This document shows positions 1 to 7,788 of a stretch of 64,000 bases of DNA, piece by piece. The stretch spans positions 1 through 64,000 of the forward strand of contig JBEULE010000040.1 of the NCBI GenBank assembly GCA_041287495.1. The letters run 5' to 3'. Made by a program: the position numbers and the translations under genes. This DNA comes from JAOABC01 sp041287495 (GTDB lineage Bacteria > Aquificota > Aquificia > Aquificales > Hydrogenothermaceae). Every line of letters begins with the position of its first letter. The first letter of the stretch is position 1. The notes under the pieces were generated by a model that was not told where the DNA came from, did not search any database, and saw only the letters and a program-made list of their open reading frames with translations.

Positions 1-147
1 TCCGGAATAGGTATTCCTACCTTTGCATTAGACTTAAACGGAGGGCTTGGGAAAGTTCCGCTACTTCCTCAGTATATAGTAGAAAGAGGAGAAAATTACA
101 TTAAATTTAGAAATTATGAAAATAAAGAGATTATAATTAAACCCTAG
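1..147 (+). CDS. C-terminal end of a KamA / lysine 2,3-aminomutase family protein (partial)
   Basis: The frame enters from the left edge and stops at 145-147, so only the last 48 residues are visible. They include GIPTFALDLNGGLGKVPLL, which resembles the conserved C-terminal PTF...GG-GK-(I/V)P segment of the KamA family. These radical-SAM, PLP-dependent enzymes interconvert alpha- and beta-amino acids, or in EpmB act on lysine of EF-P. The cluster cysteines and the PLP lysine would lie upstream, outside the window, so the exact subfamily cannot be decided. After the stop the same frame stays open into the next, unrelated membrane-protein fragment, which suggests a deletion junction nearby. 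Confidence 0.6.
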   Translation, partial: SGIGIPTFALDLNGGLGKVPLLPQYIVERGENYIKFRNYENKEIIIKP

Positions 148-201
148 TTTCCAATTCAATATCTAATAATAATCATATTAATTGATCTTTACTTAATTGG
201 T

Positions 202-552
202 GTGGTTTCTGAAGGAATATCTGGATATATCTTTGCTTTTGTATTAAAACTTTCTTTTATAGGACTTGCAATGGGCACAGTGGTATCTTCTATAGTGTCG
301 TTTTTATTTTTGATGATTAAATCAAAAGCTTCCTTTGTGGATATAAAATATGTTTCCTCTATTTTAAGAGCTATATTATCATCAGTTATTATGAGCATTT
401 TTATTTTTTATTTTAAAAGCTATATAAATATAATATGGCTAAGGCTTGTTATATTTATACCATCAGGGGCTTTAGTTTATGGAATACTACTTTTTATCTT
501 AAAAGAGCCTTTTGTTTTAATGGCTTTTAAAAGGATGAAAAAGATCCGTTGA
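202..552 (+). pseudogene. C-terminal fragment of a MurJ/MviN-like flippase
   Basis: About 116 residues with three or four hydrophobic segments and a basic tail (KRMKKIR). The pattern of a GLAMGTVVSS helix, a polar loop, then two more helices around SGALVYGILL resembles the last four transmembrane helices of MurJ/MviN lipid II flippases, or of related polysaccharide exporters. A whole family member is about 450-510 residues, so roughly three quarters of the N-terminus is missing. The frame is open from 148, directly behind the previous gene's stop. The only possible start is GTG at 202, with no convincing ribosome binding site. I read it as a decayed remnant. The family assignment is from pattern only. 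Confidence 0.45.
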
Positions 553-587
553 TAAAGCATTATTCTTTAAAAGTATTTATTTATCAA
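549..587. terminator. possible bidirectional terminator between convergent genes
   Basis: An 8-bp inverted repeat, TTGATAAA at 549-556 and TTTATCAA at 580-587, brackets a 23-base loop between the stop of the plus-strand fragment and the stop of the minus-strand nuclease. It is AT-rich and long-looped, so it would be weak. Only its position between converging genes supports the call. Confidence 0.25.
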
Positions 588-999
588 AGAGATTAAGCCA
601 ATTTATTCCAAGTTCTATAGCTATTCTTTGAAGCAATATCGGATAATTTTCTTTTATCTTTCCATTTTCTAATTTTACCTCTATTCCATATCCAGAAGTT
701 ATAAGTTTTGATTTTATATCAGTTTTTATACCATCTCCTGCAAATACTATTATAATGGGAATAGGTGCAGTTTTACAATCCTCTAAAGTGTATAATAATT
801 TTTGATATGCCGTACCTTGTCCTTCCTGATATTTAGCCTCTATACCTAAAAATTTTCTATTATAATGTAAAACTATATCAACTTTTCTAACACTATTTAC
901 AAACCTATATCCCACTGGGACTTCTAACTTTATATCTATATTACTATTCCAACTTTTTATATAGTTAACAATTGCATCTCTAAATTCATTACCTGTCAT
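577..999 (-). CDS. small PD-(D/E)XK nuclease, probable restriction endonuclease
   Basis: A 140-residue protein with a PD-(D/E)XK-type active site: D41 in VDIVLHY, then E54-A-K56 in FLGIEAKYQEG, with a Q-rich stretch (GTAYQK) after the lysine. It overlaps the end of the adenine methyltransferase gene by 4 bases on the same strand, the usual arrangement of a translationally coupled type II restriction-modification pair. I infer that it cuts the site protected by that methylase. It is shorter than most type II enzymes (200-300 residues), so it may act as a dimer or be a VRR/Holliday-type nuclease. It sits beside pseudogene fragments and a dead transposase, which fits horizontal arrival. Recognition site unknown. 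Confidence 0.6.
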   Translation of the reverse strand: MTGNEFRDAIVNYIKSWNSNIDIKLEVPVGYRFVNSVRKVDIVLHYNRKFLGIEAKYQEGQGTAYQKLLYTLEDCKTAPIPIIIVFAGDGIKTDIKSKLITSGYGIEVKLENGKIKENYPILLQRIAIELGINWLNLFDK

Positions 1000-1802
1000 C
1001 TAAAAACCGCCAATAACTCTTTTACTTTATTTCTATTATTTCCATTGCAACTTATAGTTCTTCTAACTTCTATGTTATACAATTTTGCATTGCTGTAAGA
1101 AGTTAAAGTCCAAACAGTATTATGGTTGCTTATTAATACAGGTATTCCTTTTTCTGCAAGTTTATTAGCCAAATTTAATAAGTCTATATGGTCTTTCATG
1201 CTAAAACCATTTGTATAATAAGATGAAAAATTTGAGCTTTTTGATAAAGGCACATAAGGAGGGTCGCAATAAACTACATCTTTTGTTTTGCATTCTAAAA
1301 GAATATCTCTAAAATCTTTTGCTGTAAATTGCACTTCGGCTCTTTCTACTTTTTTCAAAAAATACTCCATTTCTTCCTGAGGGAAATACGGTTTGTCATA
1401 TTTTCCAAAAGGGACATTAAACCATCCTTTACTGTTATACCTACATAAACCATTATACCCATGTCTATTGAGATATAAAAATAGCGCTGATTTATAAAAT
1501 ATGTCGTTAGTTTTATTAAACTCTTCTCTCAATCTTAAATAAGCATCCTTTGTGTTATTAGATGGAACAAAAAAGGTTTTACAATATGATATAAACTCTT
1601 TTTTATACTCTATTAGGATTTTATAAAAGTTTATAAGGTCTTTGTTTAAATCATTTAATAGGTAGCTTTTATAGTCTGTATTTAAAAATAAAGCTGCTGA
1701 ACCAACAAAAGGTTCTACAAGTCTATCACCAGCAGGTAGAACAGCTTTTATATTTTCAACAATCTTATATTTACTTCCAGCCCATTTTAATATAGGTTTC
1801 AT
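996..1802 (-). CDS. D12-class (Dam-type) DNA adenine-N6 methyltransferase
   Basis: This 268-residue protein has the alpha-group adenine methylase layout: KWAGSK at 6-11 near the N-terminus (SAM-binding motif X/I region), EPFVGSAALF at 30-39, the Dam signature LNRHGYNGLCRYN at 111-123, and the catalytic DPPY at 180-183. Length and motif order match Dam, DpnM and EcoRV-type methylases. It transfers a methyl group from SAM to adenine N6 in DNA. It lies immediately upstream of, and overlaps by 4 bases, the PD-(D/E)XK nuclease gene, so its role is most likely self-protection in a type II system. GATC-like specificity is plausible for the family but not shown here. Confidence 0.85.
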   Translation of the reverse strand: MKPILKWAGSKYKIVENIKAVLPAGDRLVEPFVGSAALFLNTDYKSYLLNDLNKDLINFYKILIEYKKEFISYCKTFFVPSNNTKDAYLRLREEFNKTNDIFYKSALFLYLNRHGYNGLCRYNSKGWFNVPFGKYDKPYFPQEEMEYFLKKVERAEVQFTAKDFRDILLECKTKDVVYCDPPYVPLSKSSNFSSYYTNGFSMKDHIDLLNLANKLAEKGIPVLISNHNTVWTLTSYSNAKLYNIEVRRTISCNGNNRNKVKELLAVFR

Positions 1803-1836
1803 GCAGAAATTATATAATTTTTATTATAAATTTTCA

Positions 1837-2221
1837 ATGGTATTTAGACACGGAGATTATAAAGCTACTTTGAAAGAATTTAAAGAGCATTATAGCCATT
1901 TATTCCCTTACATTCCCAATCTACCAGCTATAGTTAAAAGAGCTAAAAAGTTATGTATCTTGTAAACATTATATTAGTCCTTATTAGAAATACTAAGATA
2001 CCAATAAAGATTATGATAGCTTTGGTTTTAAACTTTGTCTTATAACAGATAAGAATGGATTGCCTTTGTTTATTGGTATATTACCTGGTTCTAAACATGA
2101 TATAAACTTTTTAAAAGATCTATTAAACAATAACACTATGCTTGAATATTTAAGAAATTCTGTTATAATAAGCTTCTTTGTTCTTGGGCTAGCTATTAAA
2201 GAGATGCTTTATATGAAATAG
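1837..2221 (+). pseudogene. decayed IS982-like transposase
   Basis: Two collinear pieces in different frames. The first, 1837-1965, reads FRHGDYKATLKEFKEHY then a proline-containing stretch (HLFPYIPNLPAIVKR), like the N-terminal part of IS982-family transposases. The second, 2009-2221, reads DSFGFKLCLITDKNGLPLF then LPGSKHDINF, the central DDE-type core around the second catalytic aspartate. The intervening region and the C-terminus are missing, so the element is dead. No terminal inverted repeats were recognised. This fills the non-coding stretch between 1803 and 2284. Its presence beside the restriction-modification pair marks the locus as a site of past insertion and deletion. Confidence 0.6.
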
Positions 2222-2284
2222 AATTTTAAATTGGAAATTAGGGTTATATATTATTTGGTAGTATTTATGATAAAGAGAAATAGG

Positions 2285-3547
2285 ATGCGGAAGATAGTTA
2301 TATTTACTTTTTTACTCTTTCTTACAAGTGTAGCAAAATCTGAGATTGTTTTAGCAAAATGGGATGATGCTATTACACCAGTAGCTGCCGATTATATAAA
2401 AAGAGTTATTGTTACTTCTGAAAAAAAGAATGTATCTGTTATTATACTTACTTTAGATACTCCCGGTGGACTTGAAACTGCTATGAGAGATATAGTAAAA
2501 AGTATGTCAAACAGTCCTATACCTTTTGTTGTTTATGTATATCCGAAGGGAGCACGGGCAGCTTCTGCCGGAGCTATTATTACAGTTGCAAGTGATATTG
2601 CTGTGATGTCCCCTATGTCAAATATAGGGTCAGCTTCTCCCGTTTCTATGGAAGGAAAGGATATTGATGAAACTATGAAGAAAAAAGTTATTAACGATAT
2701 GGTTGCTTTTGTTAAAAGTATAGCAGTAGAGAAGGGAAGAAATCCACAAGTCATAGAAAAGATGATAACAGATAGTATAAATCTCACAGCAGAAGAAGCT
2801 TTAAAGAGTAAAGTTATTGACTTTATAGCAACGGATATTAATGACCTTATAAATAAACTTGAAGGAAGAAAAGTAAAAAAACTTGGTAAAGAGATAACTA
2901 TAAGCGTTAAAAATCAACCTGTATTAGAAGTTGAGCCAAATTTTAAAGAGTTGTTACTTAAGGTTTTAACAAATCCGACTGTTGCGTATTTTTTGCTTAT
3001 GATAGGATTTTATGGAATATTTTTTGAGCTTTACAATCCAGGGTCTATAATTCCTGGAACGGTAGGAGCTATATCTCTTGCTCTTGCTCTTTACTCTCTT
3101 AATGTTATCTCTGTTAATTGGCTTGGTTTGATTTTAATCTTACTTGGTATACTATTTTTGTTAATAGAGTTAATAACTCCTACCTTTGGTGGTATAGCTA
3201 TAGCAGGCATTATATCTATGTTTATAGGTTCTGTTATACTAGTTTCTCCAGATTCTCCGTATGGTGATATATCTCTCTCTATTATAATTCCAACTGTTAT
3301 ATTCAGTGCAGTTTTCTTCTTAGTGATAGCTTATTTCGGATTGAAAGCTCAAAGAGAAAAACCAAAGACAGGAGAGGAATCTTTAATCGGTAAGGAAGCG
3401 GTGGCTTATACAGATATAGAGGGAGAAGGTTATGTGATGGTCCAGGGAGAACTTTGGAAAGCTGTATCTGATAAAAAGATAGAAAAAGGCAAAAAGGTTA
3501 AAATAGTAAATGTGGATGGCTTGACTCTAAAAGTGAAGGAATTGTAA
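2285..3547 (+). CDS. NfeD/ClpP-class membrane serine protease (stomatin-operon protease family)
   Basis: Starting at ATG 2285 gives a 420-residue protein beginning with a clear signal peptide (MRKIVIFTFLLFLTSVAKS). Earlier starts at 2231 and 2267 would bury that signal and lack a good ribosome site. The SppA/ClpP-like domain carries TLDTPGG near 56-62, the serine in RAASAG (about residue 94), and a lysine-rich MKKKVIND near 131-138. These match the Ser/Lys dyad known in the archaeal PH1510 protease. Several transmembrane helices follow (about 230-345), then an NfeD OB-fold tail. Family members cut stomatin-type membrane proteins; no stomatin gene is adjacent here. It precedes mutL by 23 bases. 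Confidence 0.8.
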   Translation: MRKIVIFTFLLFLTSVAKSEIVLAKWDDAITPVAADYIKRVIVTSEKKNVSVIILTLDTPGGLETAMRDIVKSMSNSPIPFVVYVYPKGARAASAGAIITVASDIAVMSPMSNIGSASPVSMEGKDIDETMKKKVINDMVAFVKSIAVEKGRNPQVIEKMITDSINLTAEEALKSKVIDFIATDINDLINKLEGRKVKKLGKEITISVKNQPVLEVEPNFKELLLKVLTNPTVAYFLLMIGFYGIFFELYNPGSIIPGTVGAISLALALYSLNVISVNWLGLILILLGILFLLIELITPTFGGIAIAGIISMFIGSVILVSPDSPYGDISLSIIIPTVIFSAVFFLVIAYFGLKAQREKPKTGEESLIGKEAVAYTDIEGEGYVMVQGELWKAVSDKKIEKGKKVKIVNVDGLTLKVKEL

Positions 3548-3570
3548 TTTAATACTACCAAAGGATAAGT

Positions 3571-5112
3571 ATGAAAATAAAACCACTTCCGGAAGATGTC
3601 ATTAATAAAATAGCTGCTGGAGAGATTGTTGATAGACCGGCAAGTGTATTAAAAGAGCTTATAGAAAATTCCATAGATGCAAAGGCTTCAAAGATAGATA
3701 TCTTTATAGAGAAAGCAGGAAAGAGATTAATAAAAGTTGTAGATAACGGAGAAGGTATAGAGAGGGAAGACCTTATAAATGCAGTAAAAAAACATCACAC
3801 AAGTAAAATAAAATCTTTTGAAGACCTATATAACATTCTTACCTTTGGATTTAGAGGTGAGGCTTTATCATCAATAGCCAATGTATCAAAGTTATCTATC
3901 ACATCAAGAACCCCTATAGATATAACAGCTGGACAGCTAATAGTGGAAGCTGGAAATGTTGTCTCCCTTTCGGAGGTTGGACACCCTATTGGAACAACTG
4001 TAGAGGTAAGGAATATTTTCTTTAATTTGCCTGCAAGGTGGAAGTTTTTAAAAAGTGATAATACAGAGAATTACCATATAGTTTCCACTTTTTTAAACTA
4101 TGTTATCTCCAACCCCAATATTCATTTTACCCTTACATTAGACTCTAGGCAGATTTATAACTTTTTCCCATCAGATTTAAGAACCAGAGTTAAAGAAATC
4201 TTAACTGATATTTATAACGAAGTTGTTGAGATTGAGTATGAAAACTTTACCGGGAAAGTTAGAGGATATGTATCTTTAAAAAAGTGGAAGAAAAATTTTC
4301 TCTTTGTAAATTCAAGACCTGTAAAAAACTCAATGATATATAAGTTTTTGAGAGATATACTCGGTGAAGGTTTTTACTTTATCAATCTTGAACTTCCACC
4401 TTACTTTTATGATATAAATATACATCCGACAAAAATAGAGGTTAAATTTCAAAAGGAATCGGAGGTTATCTCTCTTATAAAAACGGCTATTGATAAATCT
4501 CTAAAACCTAAATCTTCTGTATCTTTCTTTGAGTTAAACCAACCTAAAACTAATTATAAAACACAGGATAATTTTGAAATCATAGGTTATATAGAAAATA
4601 CATTTATAGTAGCTTACTATAAATCAGAAATTTATTTTATAGATGCTCATGTAGCAAATGAAAGAGTTATGTATGAGATTTTAAAAAAGACCATTCAAGA
4701 AAAAGGATATTACAGATATCAGAAGTTGATATCTCAGGTAGAGATTGAGATTTCAGAGGAAGATAAATCAAAACTTTTCCAAATTAAAGGAACTCTTAAT
4801 AAGTTAGGGTTTAGATTTGATATAAAAGATAAACTGTATATAACAGCTATTCCAGATTTAATGGATACTGGCAAAGCTATCCAATCACTTTGGGAGATAT
4901 TGAAAGAAGATATAACAGATACAGATAACATTATATCTAAAATATCCTGTAGAATGTCTATAATGTCTGGAGATTCTCTTACATTACAACAAGCAAAAGA
5001 GCTTTTATCTATGTGGATAAAAACTGATAATCCTCACTTGTGTCCCCATGGAAGACCGATATATTATAAGTTATCTGTAGATGTGATAAAGCAGGCCGTT
5101 GGTAGAAAGTAG
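3571..5112 (+). CDS. mutL: DNA mismatch repair endonuclease MutL
   Basis: 513 residues. The N-terminal GHKL ATPase shows ELIENSIDA (29-37), DNGEGI (58-63) and FGFRGEAL. The C-terminal domain keeps the metal-dependent nicking site: D358-x-H360-x3-E364-x4-E369 (DAHVANERVMYE), an SCRMSIMSGD motif near 458, and CPHGRP at about 491. This is therefore the nicking type of MutL found in bacteria lacking MutH. The linker between domains is short. MutL couples MutS mismatch recognition to strand incision. A good ribosome site (AAAGGATAAGT) precedes ATG 3571. Probably cotranscribed with the upstream protease gene. Confidence 0.95.
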   Translation: MKIKPLPEDVINKIAAGEIVDRPASVLKELIENSIDAKASKIDIFIEKAGKRLIKVVDNGEGIEREDLINAVKKHHTSKIKSFEDLYNILTFGFRGEALSSIANVSKLSITSRTPIDITAGQLIVEAGNVVSLSEVGHPIGTTVEVRNIFFNLPARWKFLKSDNTENYHIVSTFLNYVISNPNIHFTLTLDSRQIYNFFPSDLRTRVKEILTDIYNEVVEIEYENFTGKVRGYVSLKKWKKNFLFVNSRPVKNSMIYKFLRDILGEGFYFINLELPPYFYDINIHPTKIEVKFQKESEVISLIKTAIDKSLKPKSSVSFFELNQPKTNYKTQDNFEIIGYIENTFIVAYYKSEIYFIDAHVANERVMYEILKKTIQEKGYYRYQKLISQVEIEISEEDKSKLFQIKGTLNKLGFRFDIKDKLYITAIPDLMDTGKAIQSLWEILKEDITDTDNIISKISCRMSIMSGDSLTLQQAKELLSMWIKTDNPHLCPHGRPIYYKLSVDVIKQAVGRK

Positions 5113-5142
5113 TAAAATATTTTAAAATTTAGAGGTCGAAAT

Positions 5143-5196
5143 ATGGCTTACACCATACCGTATAGAGTTTATCTTGAAGTTATTTGGATTGATTAA
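5143..5196 (+). CDS. 17-codon open frame just before glnD (possible leader peptide)
   Basis: ATG 5143 with an upstream AGAGGTCG ribosome-site-like sequence opens a frame encoding MAYTIPYRVYLEVIWID. Its TAA at 5194-5196 abuts the glnD ATG at 5197, and the two frames are the same. It could be a translational-coupling leader, or the remains of a longer GlnD N-terminus closed by a stop. Nothing in the sequence proves that it is translated. Confidence 0.25.
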   Translation: MAYTIPYRVYLEVIWID

Positions 5197-7788
5197 ATGA
5201 AGGTTTTAGATATAGATAGAAAAAAACAAGTCATTGGCAGATATTTTGAAGAAAAAAAGAAACTTATAGATTTACATTATAAAGGAGAAAGTGCCCTTAG
5301 TATTGTACGGAAACTTTCTGACCTTACAGATGAAACTATAAAAGAGTTTGCACAGCTTGCCTTTGAAAATCTTGAAGGTATAACGATAATAGTTTTAGGG
5401 GGATACGGAAGAAGGGAACTTTGTTTTAAATCTGATATAGATATATCTTTAGTCTATTCTGGTAAGGATATAGAAGAACTTAAAGCTGGTATAGAGAGTT
5501 TTTATTATATGCTTCTTGATTTAAAGAGTGATGTAGGATTTTCTCCAAGAGATATAAGAACATTTCTTGACCTATCGAAAGAAGATTTAACGATAGCAAC
5601 AGCACTTCTTCAAGGAAGATTTTTATGTGGAGATGAAAGTATATACAGTGAGCTTACAACAAAATTTAAAAAAGTTATAAAAGCAAAGAGAAAGCAGTAT
5701 ATAGAGGCAACCTTAAAAGCCAGAAAAGTTAGATACCAAAATACCGGAAGTAGTATATACCTTATGGAGCCGCAAGTAAAAGAAGGAGAGGGAGGTTTAA
5801 GAGATTTTCATGAAGTTCTGTGGATAGCTAAAACTCTTTATGATGTTCAAGATTATCACTTCTTTGTAGAAAAGAATATCATTCTTGAAGAAGAGTATAT
5901 TGAACTTATGAACAGTTATGATTTTCTTCTAAGAATTAGAAACCAGATGCATCTTATATGTAATAAAAAATGCGATGTTCTTACTTTTGCACTTCAAGAG
6001 GAAGTAGCTAAGAAACTTGGCTTTGTAGAAAATCCGGAAGATTTGGAAAATCTGCGGGAAAGTGTAGAAAAGATGATGAAGCTTTACTATCAAAGTGCAA
6101 AATCAATAAATAATATAACAAAAAGAATACTTAAAAATTTAACAGAAGATTATGATTATGAGGAGTTTATACCTATTGATGATGTGTTTATCAGAACATC
6201 TTCAGAGATAGATGTTATAGATTATCGTAAATTTGAGAGTAATCCGGCAAATATCTTAAAAGCTTTTATATACTATAAAGATTATGGACTTGACTTTTCT
6301 TCAAAACTTGAATTTTTACTGAGGAAAAATCAGAGTGTTTTAAAAAATTTAGATTTTTCTACTGAGATGAAATCTCTTGTTAGAAGGATTTTCAGTAATG
6401 TAAAAAATTTATCTAAAACTTTAAAAAAAATGCAGGACTTCTACGTTCTTGATGATATCATTCCGGAATTTGGATACCAAAGATGTCATTTTCAGTATGA
6501 CCATTACCACAAATACACAACAGATGCCCACGCTATAAAAGCCGTTGAGGAGCTTGAAAACCTATACAAATTGGACAGTCTTTACAAAAAGCAGATTTAC
6601 GATATCTATAAAGATATAGACAGAAAAGATTTACTTATATGGGCTATCTTCCTACACGATATAGGGAAGGGACACAGAGCAGATCACAGTGAACTGGGAG
6701 CTAAAATGGTTTGGGATATTCTATCAAGATTTGACTATCCAAAGGCAGATATAGAGATTGTCAGCTTTTTGGTTAAACATCACCTTGATATGGCTCATAT
6801 ATCACAGAGAAGAAATCTTAACGATCCTAAGGTTATAGAAGATTTTGTAAATACAATAAGAAATCCCCAACTTTTAAAGATGCTTACAGTTTTAACTTGG
6901 TGTGATGCCAATGCAGTAGGTCCAAATCTATGGAATGACTGGAAACAGACTTTACTTTTGGAACTTTACAATAAAACATTGGAAGTTTTCCAACAGGATA
7001 TTAATCCTCATGAGCTTTTTGAAAGAAAGTTAAAAGAGAAGAGAGAAAAGGTTATTAAACTTTTATCTGTACTTCTTGGAAAAGAGAAAGCAGAGTTACA
7101 TATAAACAGAATTTCTGATTATTACATACTATCAACACCTTTAGATGATATAGTTCAACATATCCAACTTGAAAATGAATTAATTCATTCAACAAAAAAA
7201 TTTGTCTATAAATTTGATAAGAATGTAGGAGCTGGATTCTCACATATAGTTATCGCTATCAGAGATTTAGATAACCCTCTTCTCATTATTACAGGAATAT
7301 TGACCTATCTAAATATAAATATACTTACTGTATACAGCTTCAACAGAGTTGATGATGTTATTCTAATTGACCTTCAAGTTTCAACCTCAACCCTTGAAGC
7401 TATAGATGAGTACAGATTTAATCAGTTTGTAGAGAAATTAAATGAGTTTGCTGAAGGAAAGATAGATATAGAGACATTATCCAAAAAGCGAGCAAAAGGC
7501 TTTAAAAGTTCAACTATACCACCTCCTACATTCGTAAAAGTAGATAATCAGATGTCAGATAATTATACTATATTTGATATTTCCGGAGAAGACAGAATAG
7601 GACTTTTGTTTGATATTATCAAAGTTTTTGCAGAGTTTGATATCTATGTTCATATAGCAAAAGTTTCAACTCAAGGAATAAGAGCCAGAGATTCTTTCTA
7701 CGTCAGGACAAAAGATAGAAAAAAGATAATAGATGAAACAGTTTTAGAAGATGTTAAAAGGAAACTTTTAGCTGTTATTCAGTCTTAA
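5197..7788 (+). CDS. glnD: [Protein-PII] uridylyltransferase / uridylyl-removing enzyme
   Basis: 863 residues with the full GlnD architecture. The N-terminal nucleotidyltransferase shows GGYGRREL and SDIDISLVY (about 68-88). The central HD phosphohydrolase shows LHDIGKG with the HD pair near 487. Two C-terminal ACT domains follow, the first from about 675 and the second around GEDRIGLLFDIIKVF near 795. GlnD uridylylates PII when glutamine is low and removes UMP when glutamine is high, so it is the nitrogen sensor of the cell; the ACT domains bind glutamine. No PII gene is adjacent. The 3' end overlaps the 3' end of the convergent feoB by 4 bases. A tiny in-frame open reading frame precedes it. 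Confidence 0.93.
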   Translation: MKVLDIDRKKQVIGRYFEEKKKLIDLHYKGESALSIVRKLSDLTDETIKEFAQLAFENLEGITIIVLGGYGRRELCFKSDIDISLVYSGKDIEELKAGIESFYYMLLDLKSDVGFSPRDIRTFLDLSKEDLTIATALLQGRFLCGDESIYSELTTKFKKVIKAKRKQYIEATLKARKVRYQNTGSSIYLMEPQVKEGEGGLRDFHEVLWIAKTLYDVQDYHFFVEKNIILEEEYIELMNSYDFLLRIRNQMHLICNKKCDVLTFALQEEVAKKLGFVENPEDLENLRESVEKMMKLYYQSAKSINNITKRILKNLTEDYDYEEFIPIDDVFIRTSSEIDVIDYRKFESNPANILKAFIYYKDYGLDFSSKLEFLLRKNQSVLKNLDFSTEMKSLVRRIFSNVKNLSKTLKKMQDFYVLDDIIPEFGYQRCHFQYDHYHKYTTDAHAIKAVEELENLYKLDSLYKKQIYDIYKDIDRKDLLIWAIFLHDIGKGHRADHSELGAKMVWDILSRFDYPKADIEIVSFLVKHHLDMAHISQRRNLNDPKVIEDFVNTIRNPQLLKMLTVLTWCDANAVGPNLWNDWKQTLLLELYNKTLEVFQQDINPHELFERKLKEKREKVIKLLSVLLGKEKAELHINRISDYYILSTPLDDIVQHIQLENELIHSTKKFVYKFDKNVGAGFSHIVIAIRDLDNPLLIITGILTYLNINILTVYSFNRVDDVILIDLQVSTSTLEAIDEYRFNQFVEKLNEFAEGKIDIETLSKKRAKGFKSSTIPPPTFVKVDNQMSDNYTIFDISGEDRIGLLFDIIKVFAEFDIYVHIAKVSTQGIRARDSFYVRTKDRKKIIDETVLEDVKRKLLAVIQS

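Noticed and set aside
202..552. A fusion between the KamA-type C-terminus and the membrane fragment, since the frame is shared from 148
   Set aside because: A clear TAG at 145-147 separates them, the two parts belong to unrelated families, and the KamA end matches the usual family end.
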